Assembly (NCBI GenBank): GCA_018400295.1
Contig: JAGYMZ010000005.1
Span: 25,157 to 89,156 of the forward strand
From: Bacteroidales bacterium
Lineage (GTDB): Bacteria > Bacteroidota > Bacteroidia > Bacteroidales > B18-G4
Reading direction: 5' to 3'
Length of the DNA stretch: 64,000 bases
Shown: positions 53,060 through 62,742 of the stretch, piece by piece
Position numbering within the stretch: the first letter of the stretch is position 1
Layout: each line of letters begins with the position of its first letter
The notes under the pieces: model-generated
What the model was told of the DNA's origin: nothing
The model's database searches: none
What the model saw: the letters and a program-made list of their open reading frames with translations, nothing else
Program-made: the position numbers and the translations under genes

Positions 53060-55030
53060 TTAAGTTACCCTTCCAAGTTCCCTGAACCCTTTGTAAATAA
53101 TATTGATGTCTGTGTAAAATTTATAGTCCCTGGCATAGAAAATATTCAGCCATTCCAGGGTTTCTTTGGGGAATTTACGATTCCTGAATGAATCTGCAGG
53201 ATTGAGAATGCCTTTTTTGATCGATGGCAGATGGGAGGTGCCGATGTCCTGGCCGGAATTATATCCGACCCATGAACGCTGGCCCAGGATCACCCGAAAG
53301 ATATTTTTCAGAAAGCCGGAGGGATTTTTCACAAGGAATAACAGAATGGGTGAAAACGGTATGAAAAGAAAGGCCAGGAGCAGGTCCGTGAATCTTTTGT
53401 TTCTTTTGTTGTTGGGTGCATTGATCGAGTGGATGTCTATTGTGTAAAGGTCCCCTGATGTATTGATGGAATTGCTGCCTATGATGGAAAGGCTGTTTTC
53501 CGGAGCAATTTTAAAGTCAACGCTGTATTCCTGAAGTTCAGACATTTTATCGATGATAACCTGGTGGGAGACATCCCTGGAGCAGAAAACAACTTCACTG
53601 ATCTTATAAATGAATATGATGTCATGTATCTGGTCCAGGTTTCCGATGAACCCGTTATTCTTCACGTACCTGTCAGAAGGATGGACCAATCCGATGAAGG
53701 CGGGCGAAATATGGGACTTTTGCAGCAATCCGGAAACCCGCTCGGCTTCTTCCTTTTTTCCAACGATGAGAAAGCGTTTGTTTTTTTTCGTTCCGATCCT
53801 GGAAAATTCAACATTCAACAGATGCAAGATCAGCCGGATGGCGATCATAGAAACAAGTCCCCAGGTAGCTCCCAGGATGATGATGGCTCTGGAGAATCTC
53901 CAGGATTCATCAAGCAGGGCATAAATGACAAGGATGATCAGTGTTCCGACGGCAATACCCTGGAAAATTTTGATCAGCCGTATGGGTCTGTCATACCCCC
54001 CGCTCAGGAAAACGGAAAATAACCAGATGAAAATATAAACAGGCACTACAATGGTTATGAATTCCATGGGATATTGCCCGCCATCCGGAAAGATCACATG
54101 CTGTTCCCAGTATTCTTTTATAAAAAAGATGCCAAAATAAATGAGCAGGATATCCAGCAGGGGAAGGATGGCTTTTCTGAAAAAACGGCTCATGATGGCC
54201 ACAGAGGCCCTGAGATAGATGGCCAGATGAATGAGGAAGGAGAAGATCCTGGCATTTTTCTGGGAAAAATGCTTTCTGGCGAAGATCACCATGGCATTAT
54301 AAAAGACGAAAACATAATTAATGCTGCTTTTTTTTGTGCTTTCACCTTTATAATGTATGATCCTGGTTCCCGGGAAATAGTAATTGTTATAGCCTGCATT
54401 GGTGATCCTGTGCGACAGGTCGATGTCTTCACCATACATAAAAAAGTCCTCATCCAGCAGGCCGGTTTTTACCAGTGCCTGTTTTCTGAGCAACATAAAG
54501 GCCCCCGATAATATATCTATCTTATGGGTTTCTTCTTTATCCAGGTACCCAAGATGATATTTTCCGAATATTCTGGATTTTGGAAATAGCCTGGATAAAC
54601 CGAATATTTTGTAAAAGGCCACACGGGGCGTTGGCAGTCCTCTTTTTGATTCCGGAAGGAAATTGCCTTTCCCATCGATCATTTTGACACCCAGACCGCC
54701 GGCATCCGGATGGTCATCCATGAACCGGACCACCTTTTGAAAGGTATCGTCTTCCACCACAGTGTCGGGATTGAGCAGGAGTATGTATTCTCCAACCGCC
54801 TGTCTGATAGCCAGGTTGTTGGCTTTGGCAAACCCAAGATTTTCTTTATTGGCCAAAAGCCTGACTTCGGGATATTTATCCCGGACCATCCGCACAGAGC
54901 CATCCACCGAATTATTATCGACGACAAAAATTTCCGAATCCATTCCCTGGCTGGCTTTTCTGACAGAATTCAGGCACTGGTCAAGGAAGTGCTTGACGTT
55001 GTAGTTGACGATAACGACCGATAGTTTCAT
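53060..55030 (-). CDS. Glycosyltransferase family 2 fused to a degenerate sugar-transferase half
   Basis: 656 residues. About 1-250 is a GT2 domain (MKLSVVIVNYNVKHFLDQ, FVVDNNSVDGS, LLLNPDTVV, FFMYGEDIDLSHRI). About 265-420 has five membrane helices, then a Rossmann-like region (KRFLIVGKKEEAERV, about 425-530) and a final helix (KRFTDLLLAFLFIPFSPILL) that looks like the membrane helix of the WbaP/PHPT sugar-1-phosphate transferase family. The catalytic PRP-type loop of that family is replaced by GQRSWVGYNSG, so the second half is probably inactive. The whole presumably builds a surface glycan. Confidence 0.78.
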   Translation of the reverse strand: MKLSVVIVNYNVKHFLDQCLNSVRKASQGMDSEIFVVDNNSVDGSVRMVRDKYPEVRLLANKENLGFAKANNLAIRQAVGEYILLLNPDTVVEDDTFQKVVRFMDDHPDAGGLGVKMIDGKGNFLPESKRGLPTPRVAFYKIFGLSRLFPKSRIFGKYHLGYLDKEETHKIDILSGAFMLLRKQALVKTGLLDEDFFMYGEDIDLSHRITNAGYNNYYFPGTRIIHYKGESTKKSSINYVFVFYNAMVIFARKHFSQKNARIFSFLIHLAIYLRASVAIMSRFFRKAILPLLDILLIYFGIFFIKEYWEQHVIFPDGGQYPMEFITIVVPVYIFIWLFSVFLSGGYDRPIRLIKIFQGIAVGTLIILVIYALLDESWRFSRAIIILGATWGLVSMIAIRLILHLLNVEFSRIGTKKNKRFLIVGKKEEAERVSGLLQKSHISPAFIGLVHPSDRYVKNNGFIGNLDQIHDIIFIYKISEVVFCSRDVSHQVIIDKMSELQEYSVDFKIAPENSLSIIGSNSINTSGDLYTIDIHSINAPNNKRNKRFTDLLLAFLFIPFSPILLFLVKNPSGFLKNIFRVILGQRSWVGYNSGQDIGTSHLPSIKKGILNPADSFRNRKFPKETLEWLNIFYARDYKFYTDINIIYKGFRELGRVT

Positions 55031-55121
55031 TGACGTTTTTCGTTCATGGGAACCAATTTCGCCCCCAAAGATACGTGTAATGGCACGAATAATAAAAAAA
55101 TCAAAAAAAAGCTTCCCGTAC

Positions 55122-55988
55122 TCAGGGTTTCAGTGCCAGCAGGGGGGTATTCATCTGCAACAGGTCTTTTTTTGTCAGGGTACGGGAAAACAGCCGCGAT
55201 ATGAAGCTTTTTTTATGGGGTATGAAGGAGATCATGGAGATGTCCTTTTCCCTGATGAAGTTTTCGACATCTTCCTGTATGTCGGTTTCCTTTTTCAGGT
55301 GGTAGGAAAGCGAACCCTGCCTTTCCTGTTCTGAAAAGTATTTCCGGACCGGCTCCAGCCGTTTTTCGGCTTCCTCCAGGTCCTCATGTACCAGGATATG
55401 CAGAAAATGGACGCTGATATTGAATGGCTCCAGAATGTCGAACAGGGCATTTAAAACGGAAATGTCGTTTTCATGTATTTCGCTTACATATAAAATGTTA
55501 TTGATGACCGGGATGGATTCCATTTCGGGGAGTGCAAAAACGGGCACATCGGCGTGGTTCATGACTCTTCTGGAAACGCTGCCTTCCAGGAAACCTTTAT
55601 TCCCGCTTCCGCTCGTTCCCATGACAATATAATCCGGCTGATAATCCCGGGCCGTTTCCATGATGGCATATTCCGGTTCCCCACCTTCAAGGGTGAAGAT
55701 GACTTTGGTATTGGCAATTTTTTCCTTTTTGAGGTATTCCATCAGTTTCCCTTGCAAGCTAACGATTGCTGCATGGGACCGGATTTTTATATCGCGGAGG
55801 AGTTGCTCATTGATCATGGTTTCCGTATCTATACCGGTGGGAAAGCTGCTGTCGGTTACGATCACCTGATCAAAATAGGAATGAAACAGTTTGATCTCTG
55901 CATGATCGTGGCGGCTTACCAGGGTGGCAAATTTGCAAACACTCCATGTGTTTTCAGAAAAATCAACAGGTACCAGTATTTTTTTCAT
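55122..55988 (-). CDS. Tandem UspA-domain universal stress protein
   Basis: 288 residues, two UspA folds (about 1-145 and 150-285). The first domain has the nucleotide-binding signature VMGTSGSGNKGFLEGSVSRR (G-x2-G-x9-GS) and begins MKKILVPVDFSENTW; the second domain lacks this motif. Universal stress proteins bind ATP or other ligands and support survival under stress, though the mechanism is unclear. Stands alone. Confidence 0.88.
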   Translation of the reverse strand: MKKILVPVDFSENTWSVCKFATLVSRHDHAEIKLFHSYFDQVIVTDSSFPTGIDTETMINEQLLRDIKIRSHAAIVSLQGKLMEYLKKEKIANTKVIFTLEGGEPEYAIMETARDYQPDYIVMGTSGSGNKGFLEGSVSRRVMNHADVPVFALPEMESIPVINNILYVSEIHENDISVLNALFDILEPFNISVHFLHILVHEDLEEAEKRLEPVRKYFSEQERQGSLSYHLKKETDIQEDVENFIREKDISMISFIPHKKSFISRLFSRTLTKKDLLQMNTPLLALKP

Positions 55989-56140
55989 AATAACTTGGCT
56001 AAGGAAGGTTAAAAAAATGCATCAAATTGAACAAGTAAATATAGTGTTTTTTACGGAAAAAATGAAAAATAATCTGCCAGTCCCCGAAATCCGCAGCATA
56101 CATTGGAGGATGTTCTTCAGCCGTACGGAGGGGTTCCGGA

Positions 56141-57430
56141 TCAAATCCATCCTGTTACATTCCAAACCACATAAAAAACTGTAAAACCCGTCAGAAAAAC
56201 CATTCCAATCCAGGCATAAATTCTCATCCCTTTGGACGGACGGAGGGAGGGGGGCATGTGTTTGTCCGTCACCACTTTATAATTCATAATGGCCAGTGCT
56301 GGGGCTGTCAGGAAGGAAAGCGTGGTGGCCAGGTCTACCATAAAACGCATGCTGCTTGCAAGGTAGTGCAGGGTGATCACCGTTCCCCCACTGAGCAGGA
56401 GTATCCATATCCAATATATGTAATTCCTGTTGCCCAGCTTTTTGGATGTACCGGGGAAAAGATGTTCTGTAATGGGCATCAGGACCCTCGGATAGGCATC
56501 AATGCAAGTCAGGGTTGTGCTGAACATAGTGGTGATGGATGTTATGGCGATGATGGGGTAAGACCACCGTCCGATGCTTTCTGTATACATATGTATCAGC
56601 TGTCCGGCAAAGACCGTTCCGTTTCCTGAAAGGGTTTCACCGCTGCGGTTCATGACCATGGCCCCCAGGACCAAAAAGCACAGGGCCAGGAAAGCCGTTC
56701 CTATATAACCTGTTTTGAAATCGAGGAGAGATTCTTTGAAGGTAGGCGTGAATCGCAGACTTTTCCGCTTGGCTACGGACCAGAGCGATGACCACACGGA
56801 AACATCAATGGGGGCGGGCATCCAGCCGATAAAGGCGATCAGGAAAAAGATGTCCGTATTATTTGTCCAGGCAAAAGACTGGGATGGCGCCGGGTTTGGC
56901 TCATGACCTTTGGCGAATGCTGAAATTACTGCAATAATGGTTGAAATGGCCAGGGTGACGATAACCAGTTTGATCAGTTTATCGAGCAGTGGATACCGTC
57001 CTATCAGCAGCAGCAATACTGTACTGGCCAGAATAATGGCGCTTATTGCAGCCGGTGAGGCCGGTATATTACACACGTTCCCGATCAGTCCGGCGGTTAC
57101 GATCGTAACCGCCGACTGGATAGCAAACATAGTCAGCAGGGTGAGCAGGGCAAATGCGATTACCGCCCAACGCCCCAGTTTATGATACCCTTCGATAAGA
57201 CTGTTGTTTGTGGCGGAGGCATAACGGGCAGCAAATTCAAAAAAGGGGTATTTCAGGATATTGGCAAGGATCAGTATCCATACCAGGTCGAACCCATAAG
57301 ATGCACCGGCACGGGTGGATTGCACCAGATGGGATACCCCGATGGCCGCCCCTGCGTATAAAAGTCCGGGCCCTAGTATCTGTACTATCTTACCTGGTTT
57401 CACGCTGCCGTCTTTTTTTGACAGGACCAA
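56141..57430 (-). CDS. Nramp-related membrane transporter lacking canonical metal ligands
   Basis: 429 residues with about 11 membrane helices of the LeuT-fold Nramp family. TM1 starts GPGLLYAGAAIGVSHLVQST and continues RAGASYGFDLVW; the DPGN metal-binding motif of real Nramp proteins is replaced by GVSH here. In TM6 the usual MPHN is MPAPID. Start is TTG at 57430 (a GTG at 57403 is possible). The fold is certain, the cargo is not: both key metal ligands are gone, so manganese or iron transport should not be assumed. Confidence 0.75.
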   Translation of the reverse strand: MVLSKKDGSVKPGKIVQILGPGLLYAGAAIGVSHLVQSTRAGASYGFDLVWILILANILKYPFFEFAARYASATNNSLIEGYHKLGRWAVIAFALLTLLTMFAIQSAVTIVTAGLIGNVCNIPASPAAISAIILASTVLLLLIGRYPLLDKLIKLVIVTLAISTIIAVISAFAKGHEPNPAPSQSFAWTNNTDIFFLIAFIGWMPAPIDVSVWSSLWSVAKRKSLRFTPTFKESLLDFKTGYIGTAFLALCFLVLGAMVMNRSGETLSGNGTVFAGQLIHMYTESIGRWSYPIIAITSITTMFSTTLTCIDAYPRVLMPITEHLFPGTSKKLGNRNYIYWIWILLLSGGTVITLHYLASSMRFMVDLATTLSFLTAPALAIMNYKVVTDKHMPPSLRPSKGMRIYAWIGMVFLTGFTVFYVVWNVTGWI

Positions 57431-57585
57431 AAGTAGAAAAAATTTGCACGGAATGTATGCATTTGGCTTCCCTATGGTATGGAAGTCGTGTTAAGCGGAA
57501 CGCTGTGATCCGGTGGGCCGGGTTGGCTTGATCTTTGGCTGATGGCCGGAGGGAGAAAGAACGTACAGAATAATATGTTAACTTT

Positions 57586-59766
57586 ATGCGAAATTATTTC
57601 ACGGAAAGAAAACGCATGGTTGGTATGGATTTGAAATACGGTATGCTTGCTTTTTTTTGTGTTGTGATGAATGCTGTTTCCTTTTCGCAGGAATGGGAAC
57701 TGATCAATCCCTTGCCTACCTATGAGAGTATTGAAGGTGTGGCCGTGGTCAGCGACAGCCTGGTTTATATTTGTGGCTGCGGTCCTGTGATGTTTAAAAC
57801 GACCGACGGAGGACAAAACTGGGAAGCGCTGACTTTGCCCACCCAGGAGCATTTGTGGGACCTGTATTTTTTTGGCCCCGATACAGGTTTTGTGGTCGGG
57901 AATGTTTCAACCATCCTCAGGACCACCGATGGGGGCGCTTCATGGGAGGCCTATCCCCAGCTGGTCCCCACCGACCTGTTCAATGTATATTTTGCAGACC
58001 GGGAACATGGTTATATAGGCGGGAGTTATCATACGGTGATCAAAACCGGGGACGGGGGAGATACCTGGAAAGTGATGAGCCATTCCCTGTCTGTGAACCA
58101 AACCTGGAGCGATTTTAAATTCAGTGATCCGGATACCGGTTATGCCGTCGGTACCCATGACATTTTCTGGGGGGATTCTGCTTTTTTCCGGAAGACCTTT
58201 GATGGAGGGGAGACATGGACGCAGATCAACATACCCGGCGAGATAGAATTTATTGAATCCCTGGAACTCCTGGACAACGGGGATATTTGGTTTGGCTCAG
58301 GAAATGCGGTTTTTAACGGGATCAAAGGGGTCAGTCGCCTGTACCATTCCGTTGACGGGGGGCAGAGCTGGCAGTTTGTGGATATTGAGATTGGAAGTGG
58401 GATTCTGGATGTACAGTTCATCAGTAATGACACTGGCTTTGTGCTGAATGATCATTTTGTTTCCAGGACAACAGATGGAGGGTTGACCTGGATGCCGGAC
58501 ACCTCCAATCCCCATAACCAGCATTTGACCGGGCCAAGGGATATGGACTGGTTGGATCCGGTCACCGGGATCGTTGGGGGAAGAAACGGCAGCATTTACC
58601 GTTCGGACAACGGTGCTGTTACGTGGGAAGAATTGTTTGAGGACATTGGCGGGCCATTTTTTGATGTTTTTTTCCTGGATGAGATGAACGGGTATATTGC
58701 CGGGGATGGCTTGTTAAGGAGTGATGACGGGGGGTATTCCTGGACAATGGCGGAACCTTTTCCGGGGTATTCCGGAACTTTCCTTAGCATATCTTTTGCA
58801 GGGCAGGACAAGGGCTGGCTCACCGGAACCGTGGATTCCCTGAACCTGTTCCATACCACCGACGGGGGTCAGGGTTGGATTCCTGTCGAAACACCGGTCC
58901 ATCAGGGACTGGGCGAATTGTTCGTATTGAATGCCGATGCGGTGTGGGCTTGTGGTGAAGACAGCCTGATACGGACATATGATGGAGGAATGAGCTGGGA
59001 AAAATTTGATTATCTTGTAGATGGTTTTCTGGCCGATGAACTGGTCTTTGTTGATGAAAACCATGGATTCCTGAGTATGTTCAGTAGTTCCGTTCCGGGT
59101 GATGGCAAGCTTTTTTCCACAAGCGATGGGGGAGGGACGTGGCTTGAATTAATGTATGGTACTTCATCCGGTCGGATCCGTGCCATGGATTTTAAGGATA
59201 AAGATCATGGCATGATCAGTCTGCGGGAGGAGGGGGTGCTCCGGACAAGTGACGGTGGTGGTACCTGGACGGTGCTTGGGCCCATTGGGGGTGAGGATCC
59301 GGATCACCTGGAATACCTGGATGAAACCGATGTGCTGGCAGCCTGTGCGGATAAGATGGTGGCAACATCCCGCGATGAAGGTGGATCCTGGGACCTGGTG
59401 TATTATACCAACGCATCACCGTCACCGGCAAATCAAACATTTTTCCTGGTGGAAAACCGGGGTTGGATGGTCGGTACCAGGGGAATTATTATGAAATATA
59501 CGGGAACCCCGGTGAATGTTCCGGAAACCGCCAATGGTCTTCATCTGCTGAAGGTATACCCCAATCCTGCCGGCGCGTTTGTCTCCGTTTCCGGTGCCGG
59601 CCGGGATATCCGGTTGCATGTTTATGATATCAATGGGAAACGGGTAATGACCCGGCAAATTGATGATGGTGGAAAGGTATTTACAGATGGCCTGATACCC
59701 GGCATGTATACTTTCGTTTTTTATTCCGGTAACGACCGGGTGGTCAGGAAGGTGGTAAAATACTGA
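57586..59766 (+). CDS. Secreted YCF48/BNR-repeat protein with T9SS type A sorting domain
   Basis: 726 residues from ATG 57586; ATGs at 57616 and 57625 (MDLKYGMLAFFCVV) could equally start the signal peptide. A row of about 12 repeats of 40-60 residues carries TDGG-x-W or DGG-x-TW motifs (TDGGQNWEALT, DGGASWEAYP, DGGETWTQI, SDGGGTWTVLG), the BNR/YCF48 propeller repeat. The last 75 residues (LLKVYPNPAGAFVSVSG onward, then LHVYDINGKRV and GLIPGMYTFVFYSG) are a type A CTD for type IX secretion. It is therefore exported to the cell surface. Function unknown. Confidence 0.87.
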   Translation: MRNYFTERKRMVGMDLKYGMLAFFCVVMNAVSFSQEWELINPLPTYESIEGVAVVSDSLVYICGCGPVMFKTTDGGQNWEALTLPTQEHLWDLYFFGPDTGFVVGNVSTILRTTDGGASWEAYPQLVPTDLFNVYFADREHGYIGGSYHTVIKTGDGGDTWKVMSHSLSVNQTWSDFKFSDPDTGYAVGTHDIFWGDSAFFRKTFDGGETWTQINIPGEIEFIESLELLDNGDIWFGSGNAVFNGIKGVSRLYHSVDGGQSWQFVDIEIGSGILDVQFISNDTGFVLNDHFVSRTTDGGLTWMPDTSNPHNQHLTGPRDMDWLDPVTGIVGGRNGSIYRSDNGAVTWEELFEDIGGPFFDVFFLDEMNGYIAGDGLLRSDDGGYSWTMAEPFPGYSGTFLSISFAGQDKGWLTGTVDSLNLFHTTDGGQGWIPVETPVHQGLGELFVLNADAVWACGEDSLIRTYDGGMSWEKFDYLVDGFLADELVFVDENHGFLSMFSSSVPGDGKLFSTSDGGGTWLELMYGTSSGRIRAMDFKDKDHGMISLREEGVLRTSDGGGTWTVLGPIGGEDPDHLEYLDETDVLAACADKMVATSRDEGGSWDLVYYTNASPSPANQTFFLVENRGWMVGTRGIIMKYTGTPVNVPETANGLHLLKVYPNPAGAFVSVSGAGRDIRLHVYDINGKRVMTRQIDDGGKVFTDGLIPGMYTFVFYSGNDRVVRKVVKY

Positions 59767-59891
59767 CATACCCTGCTGATGAACTGAATGGCAGGAAGGG
59801 CTCAGCAATGATGCCTTATGCTGCAATGACAGGGAAAGATGTCTGGGAAGATCAAAATGCTGATGCTGAATATTCACTTAAAATTTTCTAT

Positions 59892-60890
59892 ATGTTTTCA
59901 AAATCTTACAGAGCATTGGTTGCCAGGGAAAGTCCGGATGGGAGGTTTTCCCAAAAAATTGAAGAAAGACAGGTCTCGGACCTTCCAGAAAACGAGGTAC
60001 TTATCCGGGTAAAATACTCAGGGCTCAATTATAAAGATGCCTTATCGGCTTCCGGAAACAGAGGTGTGACAAAGAAATATCCCTTTCAACCGGGGATAGA
60101 TGCCTCCGGGATCGTGGAGGATTCCGGCAACGCGTTGTTCAGGCCGGGAGATGAAGTGCTGGTCACCGGGTACGACCTTGGGATGAACACGGACGGCGGC
60201 TTTGGCGAATATATCCGTGTCCCGGCAGAATGGATTGTTCCCAGGCCACAGGGACTTACACTAAAAGCGTGTATGATTTATGGTACGGCTGGATTTACGG
60301 CTGCCCTGGGGATAGATAAGATGTTGCGTATGGGGCAAACCCCCGGTGATGGTGAGGTGCTTGTGACCGGTGCATCCGGAGGCGTTGGCAGTCTGGCCGT
60401 GTCAATTTTTTCACGGCTTGGTTTCAGCGTTATTGCTGCCACCGGCAAACATGAGCATAGTGATCATCTTATGCGGATCGGGGCGAACAGGGTCATTCCG
60501 CGCGAAGCCGTGGATGACGATTCCGGCCGGCCACTTTTGCGGACCAGGTGGGCGGGGGCGTACGATACGGTGGGCGGGAACATCCTGGCTACCGTTATCA
60601 AAGCCTGTAAAGTGCACGGTAGTGTTGCATGCTGCGGGAATGTCCGGTCATATAATCTTGAGACCACCATTTTTCCGTTCATCCTGAATGGAGTGAATTT
60701 GTTGGGGGTCAATTCTGCCACCTGTTCCATGGAGCACCGCAGAAAATTATGGGACCTATTGGAAGACAAATGGAAGCCTGCCCACCTGGATGCCATGGCG
60801 AAAACCATTGAACTGGATGATCTCCCTTCCTATATACCCCGCATACTGGAAGGAAAAACCACAGGCCGGATCGTTGTAAATACCGGGTGA
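59892..60890 (+). CDS. YhdH/YhfP-family quinone oxidoreductase
   Basis: 332 residues from ATG 59892 (MFSKSYRALVARESPDGR), the usual start. The zinc-independent MDR fold: LIRVKYSGLNYKDALSASGN, PGIDASGIVEDSG, the NADPH loop VLVTGASGGVGSLAVSIFSR and GVNLLGVNSATCS. Such enzymes reduce acryloyl-CoA, quinones or enones with NADPH. It converges on aroE with the two stop codons touching (60890/60891). Confidence 0.9.
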   Translation: MFSKSYRALVARESPDGRFSQKIEERQVSDLPENEVLIRVKYSGLNYKDALSASGNRGVTKKYPFQPGIDASGIVEDSGNALFRPGDEVLVTGYDLGMNTDGGFGEYIRVPAEWIVPRPQGLTLKACMIYGTAGFTAALGIDKMLRMGQTPGDGEVLVTGASGGVGSLAVSIFSRLGFSVIAATGKHEHSDHLMRIGANRVIPREAVDDDSGRPLLRTRWAGAYDTVGGNILATVIKACKVHGSVACCGNVRSYNLETTIFPFILNGVNLLGVNSATCSMEHRRKLWDLLEDKWKPAHLDAMAKTIELDDLPSYIPRILEGKTTGRIVVNTG

Positions 60891-61640
60891 TCATCTGCTT
60901 TTCCAGATTTCCCAGGATCGTTCAGCCTGGAGTTTCAGCATCTCAAGGCCGTTTTTGGTTTTTGCCCCGTTGTGTATTCCTTTTTCAAGAAAAACAGTAA
61001 GGGGCGGATTATAAACCAGGTCGAAAAGATAATGTTCAGGGCTGAGAAACCGGTAAGGGATATCCGGGTATGTTCGGGGTTTGGGAGTCATACCCAGGGG
61101 TGTCGTATTGATGATCAGGCGGTATTTCTGCAAAAGGGCTTCACTGAGGTCGCCGTAAGATAATGCTGGTGAATTGCCTGGTGCTTGTCTGGACACAACA
61201 CGGTATTCCATGTGCAGATCTTTGAGGACGTGGCATACAGCATGGGATGCGCCGCCCGAACCCAAAACCAGGGCCCGCATGTTGGTCCCGGGTATAAAAT
61301 TCAGCAGGGAAGATGCAAAAGCCGGTACATCTGTATTGTATCCTTTCATGACCATCCGGGAACCCACTGCATCGATGCTTATGGTATTGGCTGCTCCGGT
61401 TCTTTCAACGATCCTGTCCCGGTCATCAAGATAAGCCAGGATCTGTTGTTTGTAAGGGATGGTTACATTAAGCCCTTTCAGGTTGTTGGTTTCACGCACC
61501 AGCCGCTTGATTTCCCGTATGCTTTCCAGGGGAAAGAGCCGGTAATCTGCATGGATCCCTTCTTTTTTGAATTTGTTGTTGAAATATTCCGGTGAAAAGG
61601 AATGTTTGATTTGCTTGCCGGTCAGTCCATAGATATCCAT
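60891..61640 (-). CDS. aroE: Shikimate dehydrogenase
   Basis: 249 residues, the short AroE type. The active-site Lys is in LNVTIPYKQQI, the NADP loop is LGSGGASHAVCHVLKD and the GTTPLG-type segment is NTTPLGMTPKP; GLTGKQIKHSFSPEYF begins the protein. It reduces 3-dehydroshikimate to shikimate. Its ATG overlaps the DUF368 stop by one base (TGATG), so it is translationally coupled to a membrane protein of unrelated pathway. Confidence 0.94.
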   Translation of the reverse strand: MDIYGLTGKQIKHSFSPEYFNNKFKKEGIHADYRLFPLESIREIKRLVRETNNLKGLNVTIPYKQQILAYLDDRDRIVERTGAANTISIDAVGSRMVMKGYNTDVPAFASSLLNFIPGTNMRALVLGSGGASHAVCHVLKDLHMEYRVVSRQAPGNSPALSYGDLSEALLQKYRLIINTTPLGMTPKPRTYPDIPYRFLSPEHYLFDLVYNPPLTVFLEKGIHNGAKTKNGLEMLKLQAERSWEIWKSR

Positions 61641-62557
61641 CAGACTCTTTTTTCTGCCGTTCGTTCGATCAGCCAGATGCTGATAAAGCCCAAAGCAATG
61701 AATCCAACGGCAATCCAGAATTCATGGTTCAGGTTCTCCGGAATGTACCTTACATAACGGACGATAACGGGCTCACCATCTTTTTGTACGATTTCTCCTG
61801 CTTCCGTGAGAAATTCTTTGCGTTGCCATGGCCAGAGAATACTGACCGATCCCAGGATAAAGCCTGTAAGGATGGAAATGGTCTCGTTACGGAATTTCTT
61901 AAAAACCCATGACAATAAATGGGAAAAAGCAACCAGCCCGGCAATTGCGCCGATCAGAACAGGCATGAGTATGGAAGGGTCCCGTTCGTTAATGGCATCA
62001 ATGGCCACAAGTTTATAATTCCCCATAATAAAAAGGATGAAAGAGCCTGAAAGGCCGGGCAGTATCATACTGCATACCGCTGCGACACCACACAGCATAA
62101 GATAGAAGAAACTTTCATTTTCCGTGGCGGGATTTAAAAAGGAAATGAAAGCTGCTGCCCCGGCTCCGATAACAAAGGTGATGACAACGGCGGGGGTGAT
62201 GGAGGTGATGCGTTTTCCGACAAAATATACTGAGGCCAGGACAAGCCCGAAAAAGAAGGCCCAGATGTATACCGGATAGTGGGTGAAAAGATGATCGAAG
62301 AGCCTGGCCAGCGTAACGACCGCGATCACCACACCTCCGAAAATGGCGATCAGGAAATACAGGTCCGTATGTCTGGCAAATTCTTTCAACCTGCCCCGGA
62401 TCAACAATTTCACAGCCTGAAATCCAAAGGATTTGATAGCATTGATAAGTCTTTCAAATACTCCTGTGATCAGGGCAATGGTGCCGCCGGAAACCCCAGG
62501 TATAACATTGGCGGCTCCCATAGCGACGCCTTTCAGTACAATGATCAGGTAGTTCAT
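61640..62557 (-). CDS. DUF368 (PopT-type) membrane protein, probable undecaprenyl-phosphate transporter
   Basis: 305 residues from ATG 62557 (MNYLIIVLKGVAMGAAN), eight or so membrane segments. The family signature is GAANVIPGVSGGTIALITG near the start and SMILPGLSGSFILFIMG in the middle, an inverted-repeat pair. DUF368 proteins have been identified as one of the transporters (PopT) that recycle undecaprenyl phosphate to the cytoplasmic face, so a cell-wall lipid-carrier role is likely. It is coupled to aroE. Confidence 0.88.
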   Translation of the reverse strand: MNYLIIVLKGVAMGAANVIPGVSGGTIALITGVFERLINAIKSFGFQAVKLLIRGRLKEFARHTDLYFLIAIFGGVVIAVVTLARLFDHLFTHYPVYIWAFFFGLVLASVYFVGKRITSITPAVVITFVIGAGAAAFISFLNPATENESFFYLMLCGVAAVCSMILPGLSGSFILFIMGNYKLVAIDAINERDPSILMPVLIGAIAGLVAFSHLLSWVFKKFRNETISILTGFILGSVSILWPWQRKEFLTEAGEIVQKDGEPVIVRYVRYIPENLNHEFWIAVGFIALGFISIWLIERTAEKRV

Positions 62558-62742
62558 TAGAAAGAAATTGAATATGTGGGCCAAAAATAAGAAAAATGCC
62601 ACGGTTGTGCGGAGAAAAGATAAAGGGATGCGCGTGTTTTCTCTGGAGATAAGCGTTGCGTTACTTCATCCCACCGGTTTAAAAATACTTCATCCTGCCT
62701 TTAAATCCGTGCATATTGCCGTGAATTCCTTACTTTAGTGAA

